Of a stretch of 40,590 nucleotides of DNA, positions 1 to 8,314 are shown one piece after another. A program made the translations under genes and the position numbers. The notes beneath the pieces are model-generated. The model did no database searches. It had not been told where the DNA came from and worked only from the letters and a program-made list of their open reading frames with translations. The first letter of the stretch is position 1, and each line of letters starts with the position of its first letter. The stretch comes from a virus. Location: positions 1 to 40,590 of IMG/VR virus record IMGVR_UViG_3300049215_000827; one strand, written 5' to 3'.

Positions 1-384
1 CATCTCGTCGAGGACGTCGAAGATCACCTCACGGGGATATGACTGCATCTGGATCGCCCACTGCTTCAGGAACGGGTCGGCCTGCCCCGAGGCGATCTGG
101 CTCGCCGTCAGGTTCGATTCCCAGTAGACGACCAGAGGCTCCGTGAAGCCCTGCGCGTCCTGGCTGAACGAGTCTCCGTCTCCGACGAAGAAAGCCTGCC
201 ACTGGCCGAGCGGTTCGGCGTTCCCGGTGAAAGCGCCCCACTGTATAGATATAGCCGGGTCTGTATAGATATTAGGCGCCGGCGTCTGAGCCTGCGGCCT
301 GGATTTCCTCGAACGGTGCGCGGCGTATGCGGGCGTGAAGGCGAGGCAGGCTAGGACTACGGCGATGATGAGATATCTTTTCAT
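1..384 (-). CDS. Exported GH26-like glycoside hydrolase fragment, 3' end outside window
   Basis: The frame is open from an ATG at 384 to the window edge, giving 128 residues. The N-terminus (MKRYLIIAVVLACLAF..., AYA-A) is a typical Sec signal peptide of about 21 residues. The body has the order seen in GH26 beta-mannanase-type folds: a P-L-V-V-Y-W-E strand, then T-A-S-Q-I-A-S-G-Q-A-D around residues 90-100, then F-L-K-Q-W-A, then the hydrophobic strand VIFDVLDEM at the cut edge, where GH26 enzymes carry the E-M-N acid/base motif. The family call is inference from this pattern. The ATG overlaps the stop of the lysozyme-like gene by 4 bases (ATGA), so the two are co-translated. A role in breaking host surface polysaccharide is plausible; the nucleophile would lie outside the window. 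Confidence 0.55.
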   Translation of the reverse strand, partial: MKRYLIIAVVLACLAFTPAYAAHRSRKSRPQAQTPAPNIYTDPAISIQWGAFTGNAEPLGQWQAFFVGDGDSFSQDAQGFTEPLVVYWESNLTASQIASGQADPFLKQWAIQMQSYPREVIFDVLDEM

Positions 385-785
385 TTCAGGAATACCGGGT
401 AGTTTAGGCAGTAAATGCGGTACGTGCTCCACTGGCCGACATGCCCCTTCGCTATCCAGTCCAGCGCCCAGATCGTCGAGCTTTCGGGATCGAGCGATAC
501 CGAAATCGGGACTTCCGGGTGCCAGATCCGGCTGATCTGCCACAGACCCATGCTCTGGCCGTCGTCTCCGGGTTTCGCGGCGTCCCACTGGCTCTCGTGC
601 GAGACAATGCAGGTAGCAAGGCCGGGGTTGATGCCCCTGGCCGCCGCCTGCGATACGACGAACTCGCGTAACAGCCCCGTGCCGGCCACAGGATTCGACT
701 GGAGGGGCGATAACGTCGCGGCGTATGTCCCGGAAGGAAGAAGGACAAGAGCCAGCAGTGCGGAAACGGCGTAGATATGTTTCAT
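381..785 (-). CDS. Exported lysozyme-like / lytic transglycosylase-type endolysin
   Basis: 134 residues from ATG 785. This start is preferred over an upstream ATG at 872 because it begins directly with a signal peptide (MKHIYAVSALLALVLLP..TYA). The mature part has the lysozyme-superfamily pattern: an S-H-E-S-Q-W segment with candidate catalytic Glu64, then S-M-G-L-W-Q-I at 78-84, matching the SLT hallmark G-L-x-Q-I. The family cleaves the beta-1,4 MurNAc-GlcNAc bond of peptidoglycan. Sec export would make it a secreted endolysin, needing no holin for release. It sits between the GH26-like gene (ATGA overlap) and a terminator at 900-932. It is short for the family and probably a single catalytic domain. 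Confidence 0.7.
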   Translation of the reverse strand: MKHIYAVSALLALVLLPSGTYAATLSPLQSNPVAGTGLLREFVVSQAAARGINPGLATCIVSHESQWDAAKPGDDGQSMGLWQISRIWHPEVPISVSLDPESSTIWALDWIAKGHVGQWSTYRIYCLNYPVFLK

Positions 786-805
786 GGTCGCCCGCTTGCG
801 GCTTC

Positions 806-819
806 TCACCCACGGGTGA
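806..819. repeat. Palindromic 14-mer, copy 1 of a CACCC/GGGTG hairpin motif
   Basis: TCACCCACGGGTGA has 6-bp arms around AC. It lies about 20 bases upstream of the ATG at 785 on the minus strand. The identical 14-mer occurs at 30683-30696 and a relative (CACCC-A-GGGTG) at about 31604-31614. In each copy, read in the proper orientation, the hairpin is followed by GAG and, several bases later, CAAG. It could form a small hairpin in the leader of the lysozyme-like gene. Its function is unknown. Confidence 0.4.
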
Positions 820-899
820 ACCATCTGCCGGGCGAACCCCTTAAGGTTGCGGCATGGGGCGGGAAAGTCCATGGCATTTTGGGGATAGGTTTACGGCGC

Positions 900-932
900 A
901 AAAAATAGCCCCGAACGTCAAGGTTCGGGGCT
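900..932 (-). terminator. Rho-independent terminator, minus strand
   Basis: A perfect 10-bp stem (AGCCCCGAAC/GTTCGGGGCT at 907-916 and 923-932) with a 6-base loop is followed, on the minus strand, by A then six T. It ends transcription from the Zn-ribbon gene at 983-1243 and separates it from the two exported lysis genes at 1-785. Confidence 0.85.
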
Positions 933-982
933 GAAGCCGTCTCAGTGTCCTTCGCGGCCTGAGATCTGGCAATCGGGAAGAT

Positions 983-1243
983 TTAGATCGCCTCCCTTCG
1001 GGATCCACGGAGCTTTACGGGGCTGATGGGTCCGTAGGGCATCTCGTCCTCGGCGATCCTCTGCTTCGCGAGGGCGAGCTGGGCGCGGGCGTATTCCTCG
1101 GTCCACGCGGGCACGCTCAGAACAGGCTGAGCTGCCTTCGCCTTAGTCTGCCGGGAAAGCGGAGCGCAACGGTGGTTTGCCGCAACGAGCGGCAGAAGAA
1201 CAGAGCAAGTCTGGCAATACTTTGCCTGGTGCGTATTTTCCAT
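983..1243 (-). CDS. Small protein with a possible N-terminal zinc-binding motif
   Basis: 86 residues of unknown function. The N-terminus has C-Q-T-C at residues 10-13 followed by H-R-C at about 25-27, a spacing that could bind one zinc ion. The rest is charged and predicted helical (EEYARAQLALAKQRIAEDE). No signal peptide or membrane segment is present. It lies between the holin-like gene and the terminator at 900-932. A GGAG-type site exists only about 35 bases upstream of the ATG, too far to serve this start. Confidence 0.5.
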   Translation of the reverse strand: MENTHQAKYCQTCSVLLPLVAANHRCAPLSRQTKAKAAQPVLSVPAWTEEYARAQLALAKQRIAEDEMPYGPISPVKLRGSRREAI

Positions 1244-1399
1244 ACTAAGCGTCTCGTTGTCCAGTCCAACAAGAGTCTCCTTTCGGTTTTTGAATGTGCT
1301 GATCCGGGTGCGCCGGGAGCCGCAGGCAATGGGAGGAGTCGGGCGGAGACCGATAGTGAAATATGGCCCGTGCGGTCGTGCCTGCGGTTCCCGAGGCGC

Positions 1400-1612
1400 C
1401 TAGACGCCGGGGGAGATGGGAGCTTCGGACTGGGGCTGGGATGCCGTCTGGATGCCGGAGAGGTGGAAGTACGAGCCGAGCATCAGGAACGCGGCGTTGA
1501 TTACCGCCGATACGTCAGGATTAACCGACGGGGCGAACAGCTGCCAGACGTTGTAGGCGAAGCTGGCCACGAGCGTCCAGAACGTCCGGGACTTGAGGAG
1601 CGAGTAGTTCAT
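1400..1612 (-). CDS. Holin-like small membrane protein
   Basis: 70 residues. Two hydrophobic stretches are visible, about residues 11-28 (FWTLVASFAYNVWQLF) and 34-53 (VSAVINAAFLMLGSYF), with a short polar C-terminus. This shape fits small phage holins, which form inner-membrane holes at lysis. The ATG directly abuts the TAA of the M23 peptidase (TAAATG), so translation is coupled. Its place between a peptidase and an exported lysozyme supports a lysis role. The family assignment is by size, topology and context only. Confidence 0.6.
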   Translation of the reverse strand: MNYSLLKSRTFWTLVASFAYNVWQLFAPSVNPDVSAVINAAFLMLGSYFHLSGIQTASQPQSEAPISPGV

Positions 1613-2293
1613 TTAAAGCGACTGCAGAAATTGTTCGACCTTGGAAAGGAAATCGAGCTTGTCCTGGTGGGAGAGCTGGGCGTCGGTGGCCTGGGAGACG
1701 AGCGTGACGACCTGCGCCGACTTCTCGACGACCTGGGACTCGATGCCGACGTCCTCGGCGAAGAGGCCTGTGTAGAAAGGGGTCGGGTCAACGCACCCGA
1801 GGAACCCGTTCGCCGGGCTGAGGGCGTTCCAGTTGGAATCCGCAGGCATGACGCCGAGGTGGAGATGCGGGCCAGTCGATTCGCTCTCGGCCGGAGCCGG
1901 ATGGTATCCGCTGTCGTCCGAGTAGCCGAGGAGCTGTCCTGCCTTCACGGGCACGATGGAGCGGTCGGTAGGTATCTGGAACGGGTACTGCGCCGCCGAT
2001 GTCACGCCTTCGGGTGCCGTGGCTCCCGCCACCGGCATGTGCCAGAGGATGACGTTGTAGTTGTTCCCTTCCGGGTCGGTCGCCCTGATCCAGATGCCGT
2101 CGCCGCCCAGGGAGTCGGTGGTATAGAATGCCTGTCCGTCGCACGGGGCGTAGACCGGGGTTCCGGTGGGGGCCTCGAAGTCGTTTCCCGGATGGCCCTT
2201 CTGCCCGAGGGGCGCGTATTCGCTCGGGTTCGCGCCGAAGAGATTGCTTTGGTTTATGGGCTGGCGGACGGGGTAGCTGATGAATTTCGCCAT
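1613..2293 (-). CDS. M23 family (LytM-type) metallopeptidase
   Basis: 226 residues. The M23 zinc-binding set is complete: H34 and D38 in G-H-P-G-N-D, the W-H-M motif at 84-86, and H143-L-H145 in G-P-H-L-H-L-G. These enzymes cut peptidoglycan peptide cross-bridges. A C-terminal helical tail of about 60 residues follows. No signal peptide is seen, so release would need the holin-like protein encoded just downstream. The leader is A/C-rich (ATACCAAC before ATG) with no Shine-Dalgarno site. It is either an endolysin or a virion-borne cell-wall hydrolase; its position in the lysis block favours endolysin. Confidence 0.85.
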   Translation of the reverse strand: MAKFISYPVRQPINQSNLFGANPSEYAPLGQKGHPGNDFEAPTGTPVYAPCDGQAFYTTDSLGGDGIWIRATDPEGNNYNVILWHMPVAGATAPEGVTSAAQYPFQIPTDRSIVPVKAGQLLGYSDDSGYHPAPAESESTGPHLHLGVMPADSNWNALSPANGFLGCVDPTPFYTGLFAEDVGIESQVVEKSAQVVTLVSQATDAQLSHQDKLDFLSKVEQFLQSL

Positions 2294-2382
2294 GTTGGTA
2301 TTAATGATGCAGGTTATTTTGTTTCTGTAAAGCTGTGCGTAGCCGACTTGCGTTCCCGGGGAAACGGGATTAGGGTTCTGGC

Positions 2383-2526
2383 ATGAAGGCGTTCACGATC
2401 ATATTCCTGGCGTTCGTCGGCATAGCCGCCCCGATCACCGTGCCGCTGGTACTCTTACTCGGATTTGCGCTGGTGACGAGCTGGGACCGGAAGGAATACC
2501 CGAAGGCGAAGCACTGGTTTGACTGA
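2383..2526 (+). CDS. Possible 47-residue membrane protein on the opposite strand
   Basis: ATG 2383 to TGA 2526. It has one long hydrophobic segment (about residues 4-33, FTIIFLAFVGIAAPITVPLV) and a charged C-terminus (WDRKEYPKAKHWFD), a convincing one-helix membrane protein. It lies in the gap upstream of the M23 gene and overlaps, tail to tail, the last 92 bases of the gene at 2435-4477, whose own C-terminus there is low-complexity. A weak AGGG lies about 8 bases upstream. It would be the only plus-strand gene in the late region, so it may be spurious. Confidence 0.35.
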   Translation: MKAFTIIFLAFVGIAAPITVPLVLLLGFALVTSWDRKEYPKAKHWFD

Positions 2527-4477
2527 GAGACCCGGTGCGGCTCGCTATGAGGCCGATCTGGCTACCGTGCACGGCGGACATGATTCCGCCTATTTTGTCT
2601 TCCGCGATTCCGAGGCCCCTTAGGAACTCGAACGAGAGTCTTGGGGAAGCGAACGCAAGCCCCGCGAGAAGCTGGGGATGTATGAACGACCCAAGAAGCT
2701 CGCCGCCCGCCAGCAGGCCGTGCGGAGTCCAGCCCTGCGAATTGAAGCCGATTGAAGTGGCCTTAAGGTCGACGCCCGAAAGACCCTCAAGCTGTTTCAC
2801 GAGTCCGGCGCGGAGGTCGCCGTCGGCGGTGGCCGCTTTTCTTACCTTACTGAGGATAGTCTGCGGTCCGGCCTTGCCTCCGAGGCTGAAATCCCGCTTG
2901 AAGTCGCTGAGCACCTTCTTCTGCTCTGAGAACAGCTTGTCGCCCTCCTCGAACTCTGGGATGCGTTCCCTGAGATAGTCCTTGAGGCCGTTCGACAGCC
3001 TTGAGGACACGTAGTTCGATACCTTGCCGCCCGCGTCGGTGACTACGGGCTTGTAGTATCCGGATATTTTGTTCTCCAGGTCGTTCAGTCCCTGGGGCGT
3101 CGTGCGCGTCCACTGATTGACGTCGTCGAACATATTCTGCACGGTCCTATATTGGTCGCGCGGCACGCGGGAATTCGAGAAATTGAGCGACCCGTCGTCG
3201 TTGAACTCTATGCCGAGCTCGTTTGCCACCCTTGTCGCTATGCCCTTGGTGCCGACTGCGGATAGCGGAAACGTCTCACCGGCAGTCTGGCCTGCCGACG
3301 CCGCATCGGGGGGGAGCTTGTTGTTCTGCATGACCGTGGCGGCCGAGTTCCCTTTCTGGGTAAGGTTGGTCTCCCGATAGCTCTCGTCGACGGTCTTCAG
3401 CATCGACTTGTAGTCGTTGCGGGATTTGGAGATAAGATCCTGCTGCGCTTTCTGGAGCTTTGCGACGACATCCTCTCCCGTGGTCCCGCCCCGAGCCGCC
3501 GAGGTCATCTGCTCTAGGTCGGGAGCGCCTTCGGCACCTCGTGCCGCGTCCAGTACGTCGTTCGCGCCGGAATAGCCCAGTTTCGAGGCGACTCCTACCG
3601 TTGACGCTATGCCCTTATTCGCAAGATTAACGGCTCCCTCGCCGACTTTCACAAGTGGACTTATCGGGTTCAGGGCTTCCCCGACGCCTGACGCCATGGC
3701 GCCCGCTTTCGACAGCCCCGACGAGCCCTTGGTGAAGGCGGCCGCAGTTTCCGCGCCCATGTCCGGGAACTCCCCGGCGATGGACGCGGCCTTGGACGCT
3801 TCCGCCGCGTCCCCGGCGGCTCCGAGTCCCGCTCCCACCCCCGATGCGAGCATGGAGGCGTCGGCCAAAAAACCGATCGGGTCCCTGTACGCGGTCTGGA
3901 GGAAGTTCTGCGGGCTTCCGTACCTCTGCCTGTAGTAGTTCACGATGCTGTCCCAGCCCTGGGTCTGCGCGTTATTAAATCCCTTGCCGCCTCCGGTGCC
4001 GAGGGCGTTCAGCCCCTCCTCCACCCCTCCCACCGCCGCGCCGCCAAGGTTCTCGGCGGTCTGGATCGGGTGCATCACGGCGTTGCCTATCCCGCCGACG
4101 AAATTTCCCGCAGAGGAGACAAGGTTGCCCAGGAAGCCCCCCACGGAGGGGCTTTGGCTGTTCTGGGTCCCGCTTCCGCCGGCCGGCACGTTGCCGTCCG
4201 TCATGGACGCATACTGCGGATACTGCGCGGCCACGGCCTGCCCCACCTGGTTCGGGTCCATGTTCGCGTACTGCGGGTATTTCCGCTGGATGAGCTGGCC
4301 GAGCTGGGCGTAGCTCGCCTGCGGTGCCTGCGCCGAAGAAGCCGGAGCCGCTTGGGCCGTCGGCTGTGGCTGGGCCATGGGAGCCGCCGGGACGGAACCC
4401 GGGGGGATGCCGGGGTTCGACGCGGGGAGCTGCCCCGGCTGGGGGCTTGGCTGGGGCGCTACGAGTGGGTTGGGCAT
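2435..4477 (-). CDS. Large virion or DNA-ejection-type protein, function unproven
   Basis: 680 residues. Residues 1-55 are Pro/Gln/Ala-rich. A tandem motif follows (QRKYPQYANMDPNQVG, then AAQYPQYASM), a short helical repeat seen near the N-termini of many large phage virion proteins. Glycine-rich, weakly hydrophobic stretches come next (about 110-230), then a helical, charged half. The C-terminus is Ser/Pro-rich. This composition and its place after the lysozyme-domain virion protein suit an internal core or ejection protein, which is inference. The ATG abuts the TAG of the preceding gene (TAGATG). Confidence 0.55.
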   Translation of the reverse strand: MPNPLVAPQPSPQPGQLPASNPGIPPGSVPAAPMAQPQPTAQAAPASSAQAPQASYAQLGQLIQRKYPQYANMDPNQVGQAVAAQYPQYASMTDGNVPAGGSGTQNSQSPSVGGFLGNLVSSAGNFVGGIGNAVMHPIQTAENLGGAAVGGVEEGLNALGTGGGKGFNNAQTQGWDSIVNYYRQRYGSPQNFLQTAYRDPIGFLADASMLASGVGAGLGAAGDAAEASKAASIAGEFPDMGAETAAAFTKGSSGLSKAGAMASGVGEALNPISPLVKVGEGAVNLANKGIASTVGVASKLGYSGANDVLDAARGAEGAPDLEQMTSAARGGTTGEDVVAKLQKAQQDLISKSRNDYKSMLKTVDESYRETNLTQKGNSAATVMQNNKLPPDAASAGQTAGETFPLSAVGTKGIATRVANELGIEFNDDGSLNFSNSRVPRDQYRTVQNMFDDVNQWTRTTPQGLNDLENKISGYYKPVVTDAGGKVSNYVSSRLSNGLKDYLRERIPEFEEGDKLFSEQKKVLSDFKRDFSLGGKAGPQTILSKVRKAATADGDLRAGLVKQLEGLSGVDLKATSIGFNSQGWTPHGLLAGGELLGSFIHPQLLAGLAFASPRLSFEFLRGLGIAEDKIGGIMSAVHGSQIGLIASRTGSLSQTSASPSGIPSGPSSSPAQIRVRVPAAR

Positions 4478-6571
4478 CTATTGGGATAGGATTCCCAGCG
4501 GGTCGCCCTGGCCTGACGGCGACGGGTTGGGGTTCGACGACTGGTTGGGGAGGAGCGTGTTCTCCCATTTGTTGAGGTATCCGCTGAGGATGGCGAGCTT
4601 GCTCTGCGCGGTCTCCAGGTTGTCGGTGATGGTCGGGAGGTTATTCGTCGCCGCGTCGATCTCGGCCTGGGAGAGCCTCAGGCCTGAGCCGGAGCCGCCC
4701 GCGAGAGCCTGGATCGAGTTGAGCGCCGTCGTGCGGTAGCTGTTGTACGAGGCGATGTCGGGGTTGCTCTGCGTCATGCTTTCGAGGTTGTTCACGACGA
4801 AGCCCTGCCAGAAGCGCCCCGCGACGCCCGAGCCGAGTATCGAGGGGATGATGCTGCCGATCTGCTGGAGCGCCTGCTTCGTGTTGTCGATGCTCTGGAC
4901 CTTCGAAACCTCGTCGGTCGAGAGGATCGGTATGCCGGTCTGCGACGAGTACTCCTGCGCGAGCGCCGCGGCGGCGGACGGGATCTTGTCCTGCTCGAGG
5001 TAAGGGGTGCCGTCGCTCTGCATGGTCATGAGCGCGGGCTGGACCTGCGGGTTGGCCTGCGTCTGCGTGCCGACGGCCTGCGCCTGCGACTGGCTCACCT
5101 GCCGGATCGCGAGGTTCTGCGCCATTGCGTTGAGCCCCGCCTGCCATGAGGGGAAGGACTGCGTGGAGCTTCCCGTGTTCCCGACGTTGCCGGGGTTCAT
5201 CGTGGTCGTCGCCTGGCCTGCGGTGCCGAAATTCGACTCAAGCTGGAGCATCCCCATCATGAGCCTCGGGTCGACGCCGTAGCTCGACGACGCCTGGTAG
5301 ACCATCTGCCCGGTGATGGGGGAGTTCGGTGCCTGCGAGCTGACGTAGGACTGGAGTCCCTGGGGGCCATAGCTCGTCACGTCCTGCGAGACCTGCTGGA
5401 CGATAGGGGTGAGCTTCTGGGCGTACTGAGGGTCGGTGGCGTAGGTCGAGAGGTTGTACCCGAGGAAATCGTCGGTCGCCATCGAGGTGGACGGGTTCGC
5501 CTGCTCGATGCTGGACGGCTGCTGCTGGCCTCCCGATCCCTGGAGCGAAGAGAGGTACTGCTGCGCCATCGCCATGCCGGTCGCGAGGTCGGGGGCCTGG
5601 CCGTTCGCGACGAACTGGGAGCCGAGGGACGCGATGTCCGAGGCCGACGGCGCGGTGAATCCCGAGCCCTGGAAGGCGACCTGGCCGGTGGGCCCGACGA
5701 GGGAGGAGCCGGGCGAGACCGGCGACGGCTTCTGGAGCCCGGCCTCCTGCTGGAGCGCCTGGAGGACGTTGTTGGCCACCGTCGTCCTCACCTGGCGGTT
5801 GGTCTGCTGGAGGCCGAGGTTCGTCTGGGCGAGCGACTCCGCGTTCTGGACGTTCTGCAGCCCGATCTGGCTGTTGAAGCCCAGCTGGGCGGCGCGTCCC
5901 GTGTCAAGGGCCGCAGGCCTCCCGACGCCGTACTGGTTCAGCTCCCCTGCGGTGAGGTTCGTCTGGAAGTCCTGCGCGTTCCGGACTGCCGAGAGCAGCC
6001 CCTGCTCGGCCGCGAGTTCGTCGCTGTTCTGCTGTGCATTCGTCTCGTAGCTGCCGATGTTCTCGTTGAGGGCGTTCAGCACGTCGGCGTAGGTCGTCGG
6101 CGGCCCCGAGACGCTTGACGACCCGATTGAGTTGCTGACGCCGTCCGTCGCGTTCGTCGTGCCGGGGTTGGTCGGCTGCAGGCTGCCGTTCGCGGAGTAT
6201 GCATATCCCGGAGGGGCTGCCGGCGGCGGAAGCGGAGCGGGTGCGGCTGCGGGAGGCTGGGGCGCGGCCGGGGCCGGCGCGGGCGAAGGCGCGATGCTCG
6301 ACGGTATGCTGACGCCCAGGTTCGTCTGCACGCCGTTGCCTGCGGCGAAGTCCGGGTTGAGGACGTTGGAGAGCGAGCTGCTGTCCGTCGCCCCGACCGG
6401 GAGCGTGTTCGAGCCTGAGCTTGCGCCTATCCCGGAAGCGAGCGAAGGCGACACGCCGAGCGGCGTTATCTTCGAGGCGAACGGGGCGACGGTGGCCGCG
6501 GGCGCGGCCTGCTGGCCTACCGTCCCGAAGTTGATCGCCGGAGCGCCGGGCGTCGTGGTGTTGTTCGCCAT
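4478..6571 (-). CDS. Virion-associated protein with an internal lysozyme-like domain
   Basis: 697 residues. The first 170 are Pro/Ala/Ser-rich linker, followed by a Gln/Asn-rich helical region. At about residues 415-500 is a lysozyme-superfamily domain: a helix with Y-G-V-D-P-R-L-M-M-G-M, then L-Q-L-E-S-N-F-G with the candidate catalytic Glu, then M-N-P-G-N-V-G and S-W-Q-A-G. This N-P-x-N-x-G pattern resembles phage-tail muramidase/glucosaminidase domains. A helical C-terminal part follows. It probably locally digests peptidoglycan during DNA entry. Its stop abuts the start of the next large protein, suggesting both are injected together. Confidence 0.65.
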   Translation of the reverse strand: MANNTTTPGAPAINFGTVGQQAAPAATVAPFASKITPLGVSPSLASGIGASSGSNTLPVGATDSSSLSNVLNPDFAAGNGVQTNLGVSIPSSIAPSPAPAPAAPQPPAAAPAPLPPPAAPPGYAYSANGSLQPTNPGTTNATDGVSNSIGSSSVSGPPTTYADVLNALNENIGSYETNAQQNSDELAAEQGLLSAVRNAQDFQTNLTAGELNQYGVGRPAALDTGRAAQLGFNSQIGLQNVQNAESLAQTNLGLQQTNRQVRTTVANNVLQALQQEAGLQKPSPVSPGSSLVGPTGQVAFQGSGFTAPSASDIASLGSQFVANGQAPDLATGMAMAQQYLSSLQGSGGQQQPSSIEQANPSTSMATDDFLGYNLSTYATDPQYAQKLTPIVQQVSQDVTSYGPQGLQSYVSSQAPNSPITGQMVYQASSSYGVDPRLMMGMLQLESNFGTAGQATTTMNPGNVGNTGSSTQSFPSWQAGLNAMAQNLAIRQVSQSQAQAVGTQTQANPQVQPALMTMQSDGTPYLEQDKIPSAAAALAQEYSSQTGIPILSTDEVSKVQSIDNTKQALQQIGSIIPSILGSGVAGRFWQGFVVNNLESMTQSNPDIASYNSYRTTALNSIQALAGGSGSGLRLSQAEIDAATNNLPTITDNLETAQSKLAILSGYLNKWENTLLPNQSSNPNPSPSGQGDPLGILSQ

Positions 6572-6593
6572 TTGCGTTGATTATGCGTCCCCG

Positions 6594-8312
6594 TCACGGC
6601 TTGTCCACTTCCTCGATGACGAACTCGAGCTTCTGGAGGATCGGAGGGGTGGCGCTGACCGAGGAGTTGAGGTTCCTCACGTTGATCCAGAACTTCGACA
6701 CGTTCGGGATGAGCCTGCCCGAGCCGTACTCGGACGTCGAGGCAGTCATGTCCGTCGCGGCCCTGGGGTGCGTCGCCGCGCTGATCGTCCACGAAAGCAG
6801 GTCGTTCGCCGGGAGCCCCGACATGTTCTGGGAATAGTTCGTGTAATTGGGGATCAATGAAATGAGGACCGACGAGTCGGAGCCGAACGACGAGAAATAC
6901 GCCTTGAGCTTTATGACAGTGGCCTTGTACGGGAGCTCGATGACGCGCGTGCGGAACTCGGCGTAGCTGAGCGCCTGTGCGCCTATGATCGATTCGCCGG
7001 TGCCGTCGCCGGGCACGCCGACCACCGAGAATCCGCTCTGGCTTATCCCGGCGAACAGGTAGTTGGAGTCGAGGTTCCTGAGGAAGCCCGCCTGGGAGAG
7101 GGTGCCGGACCCCTTCGACAGGTAGTAGGGCGTGTGCAGCGCCCAGCCCTGCTGGGTCTGCATGAGGCCGAAGACCTCGTTCGTCGTCGTGTCGCCGTTC
7201 CAGACCACCATGCCGTTGAAGAGCTCAGCCTGGTTGGGGAGCGGGGCTCCGCCGACGGCGGCCGTGGGAGCCTCCCATACGGTCTGGAAGTAGGGCGGCC
7301 ACTGGGGGAGCGTCTTCGCCTTGGTCGTGCCGTTCTTGCCCTGCGTGAACGCGACGAGCTGCCCCTCGATGCTCACGAGGCAGCCGATGAACCAGTCGTC
7401 CACGCTGTAGAGCTGCGAGAAGTCGAGGTCGCTGCCGTTCCACATGATGACGCGCGACTCGGTCGCGTAGGAGGGGACGTTGTACTTCGTGCCGCACTTC
7501 ACGGCGGCTACGGCGACGTACTCCTGGCCGTAGGGCTGGACGTCCACCGCCATCCATCCGGGGCCGAGGTCGAGCGCCTGCGGGTTGAAAAGCCCGTTCG
7601 CGTCCGTGGTGTCGGAGGTGCCGTCGTAGGACGCGAGGAACTGGCCGTTCGTGACGTACATGATCCGGTCGGGGCCGACGCACATGCGGTGCGGGACGCC
7701 GAAGCTCAGGGCGGCCGCCCCGGTGGGCACCGTGCTCATGTAGTCGTCGTCGTACACGTTGTTCGCGACGTCGTACTGCCCGACGTCGCCGTGGGCGCTG
7801 TCGTTCCACGAGTAGAAGACGTAGTCGGAGTTGGAGCCCACCGATCCGTTCACGGAAGGGTAGAAGCACGCGTCCTCCCCCCAGAATCCCGTGGACGGGA
7901 GCGTGCTGAAATTGTTGACTGCCGTCACGTCGTGGTGCGATGTGACGGTGTTGGTGTTGTCCGTGACGACGAAGCGCGGGGCCTTCGACGCCGCCCCGCC
8001 GAGCATCATGTACGAGTTCGGGACGGCGTTCGGGATGTTCGCCACGTCCGAGCTGGAGACGACGGCCCTGGGGAGCGAGTTGATCGCGTTCCCGACGTCC
8101 GAGAACGAGGCCGAGGCGAAGATCTCCGCCGGGGCTATGTGGCCCTTCTTCCCGGGCCTCACGGCGGACATGCCGTACGAGTAGCGGTACTGGCCGTCCT
8201 GCCCGTCAAGCGGGACGTTCGAGTTCACGCGCTCGGATATCCAGCCGAGCAGGTGGCTGCCTATGGTTACGGTCTCCCTCTTCGGGGGCTTGGGCTGGTT
8301 CGTCGTGGGCAT
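6594..8312 (-). CDS. Tail-associated protein, probably a beta-propeller-like tube or baseplate protein
   Basis: 572 residues from ATG 8312. That start lies 2 bases after the TAA of the preceding gene; the longer frame upstream only shadows that gene. The N-terminal 20 residues are polar (MPTTNQPKPPKRETV). Repeating beta-rich units follow with recurring Y-V-F-Y-S-W-N, R-I-M-Y-V-T-N-G and V-I-M-W-N-G segments, as in propeller-like proteins of podovirus tail tubes. I do not recognise the family precisely. No signal peptide or catalytic motif was seen. The leader has no Shine-Dalgarno site. Confidence 0.55.
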   Translation of the reverse strand: MPTTNQPKPPKRETVTIGSHLLGWISERVNSNVPLDGQDGQYRYSYGMSAVRPGKKGHIAPAEIFASASFSDVGNAINSLPRAVVSSSDVANIPNAVPNSYMMLGGAASKAPRFVVTDNTNTVTSHHDVTAVNNFSTLPSTGFWGEDACFYPSVNGSVGSNSDYVFYSWNDSAHGDVGQYDVANNVYDDDYMSTVPTGAAALSFGVPHRMCVGPDRIMYVTNGQFLASYDGTSDTTDANGLFNPQALDLGPGWMAVDVQPYGQEYVAVAAVKCGTKYNVPSYATESRVIMWNGSDLDFSQLYSVDDWFIGCLVSIEGQLVAFTQGKNGTTKAKTLPQWPPYFQTVWEAPTAAVGGAPLPNQAELFNGMVVWNGDTTTNEVFGLMQTQQGWALHTPYYLSKGSGTLSQAGFLRNLDSNYLFAGISQSGFSVVGVPGDGTGESIIGAQALSYAEFRTRVIELPYKATVIKLKAYFSSFGSDSSVLISLIPNYTNYSQNMSGLPANDLLSWTISAATHPRAATDMTASTSEYGSGRLIPNVSKFWINVRNLNSSVSATPPILQKLEFVIEEVDKP

Positions 8313-8314
8313 TT

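Noticed and set aside
1172-2386. 404-codon plus-strand open frame
   Set aside because: It lies antisense to the M23 peptidase and holin-like genes and is rich in Arg/Glu/Val/Gly of shadow type; the high GC third position leaves antisense frames open.
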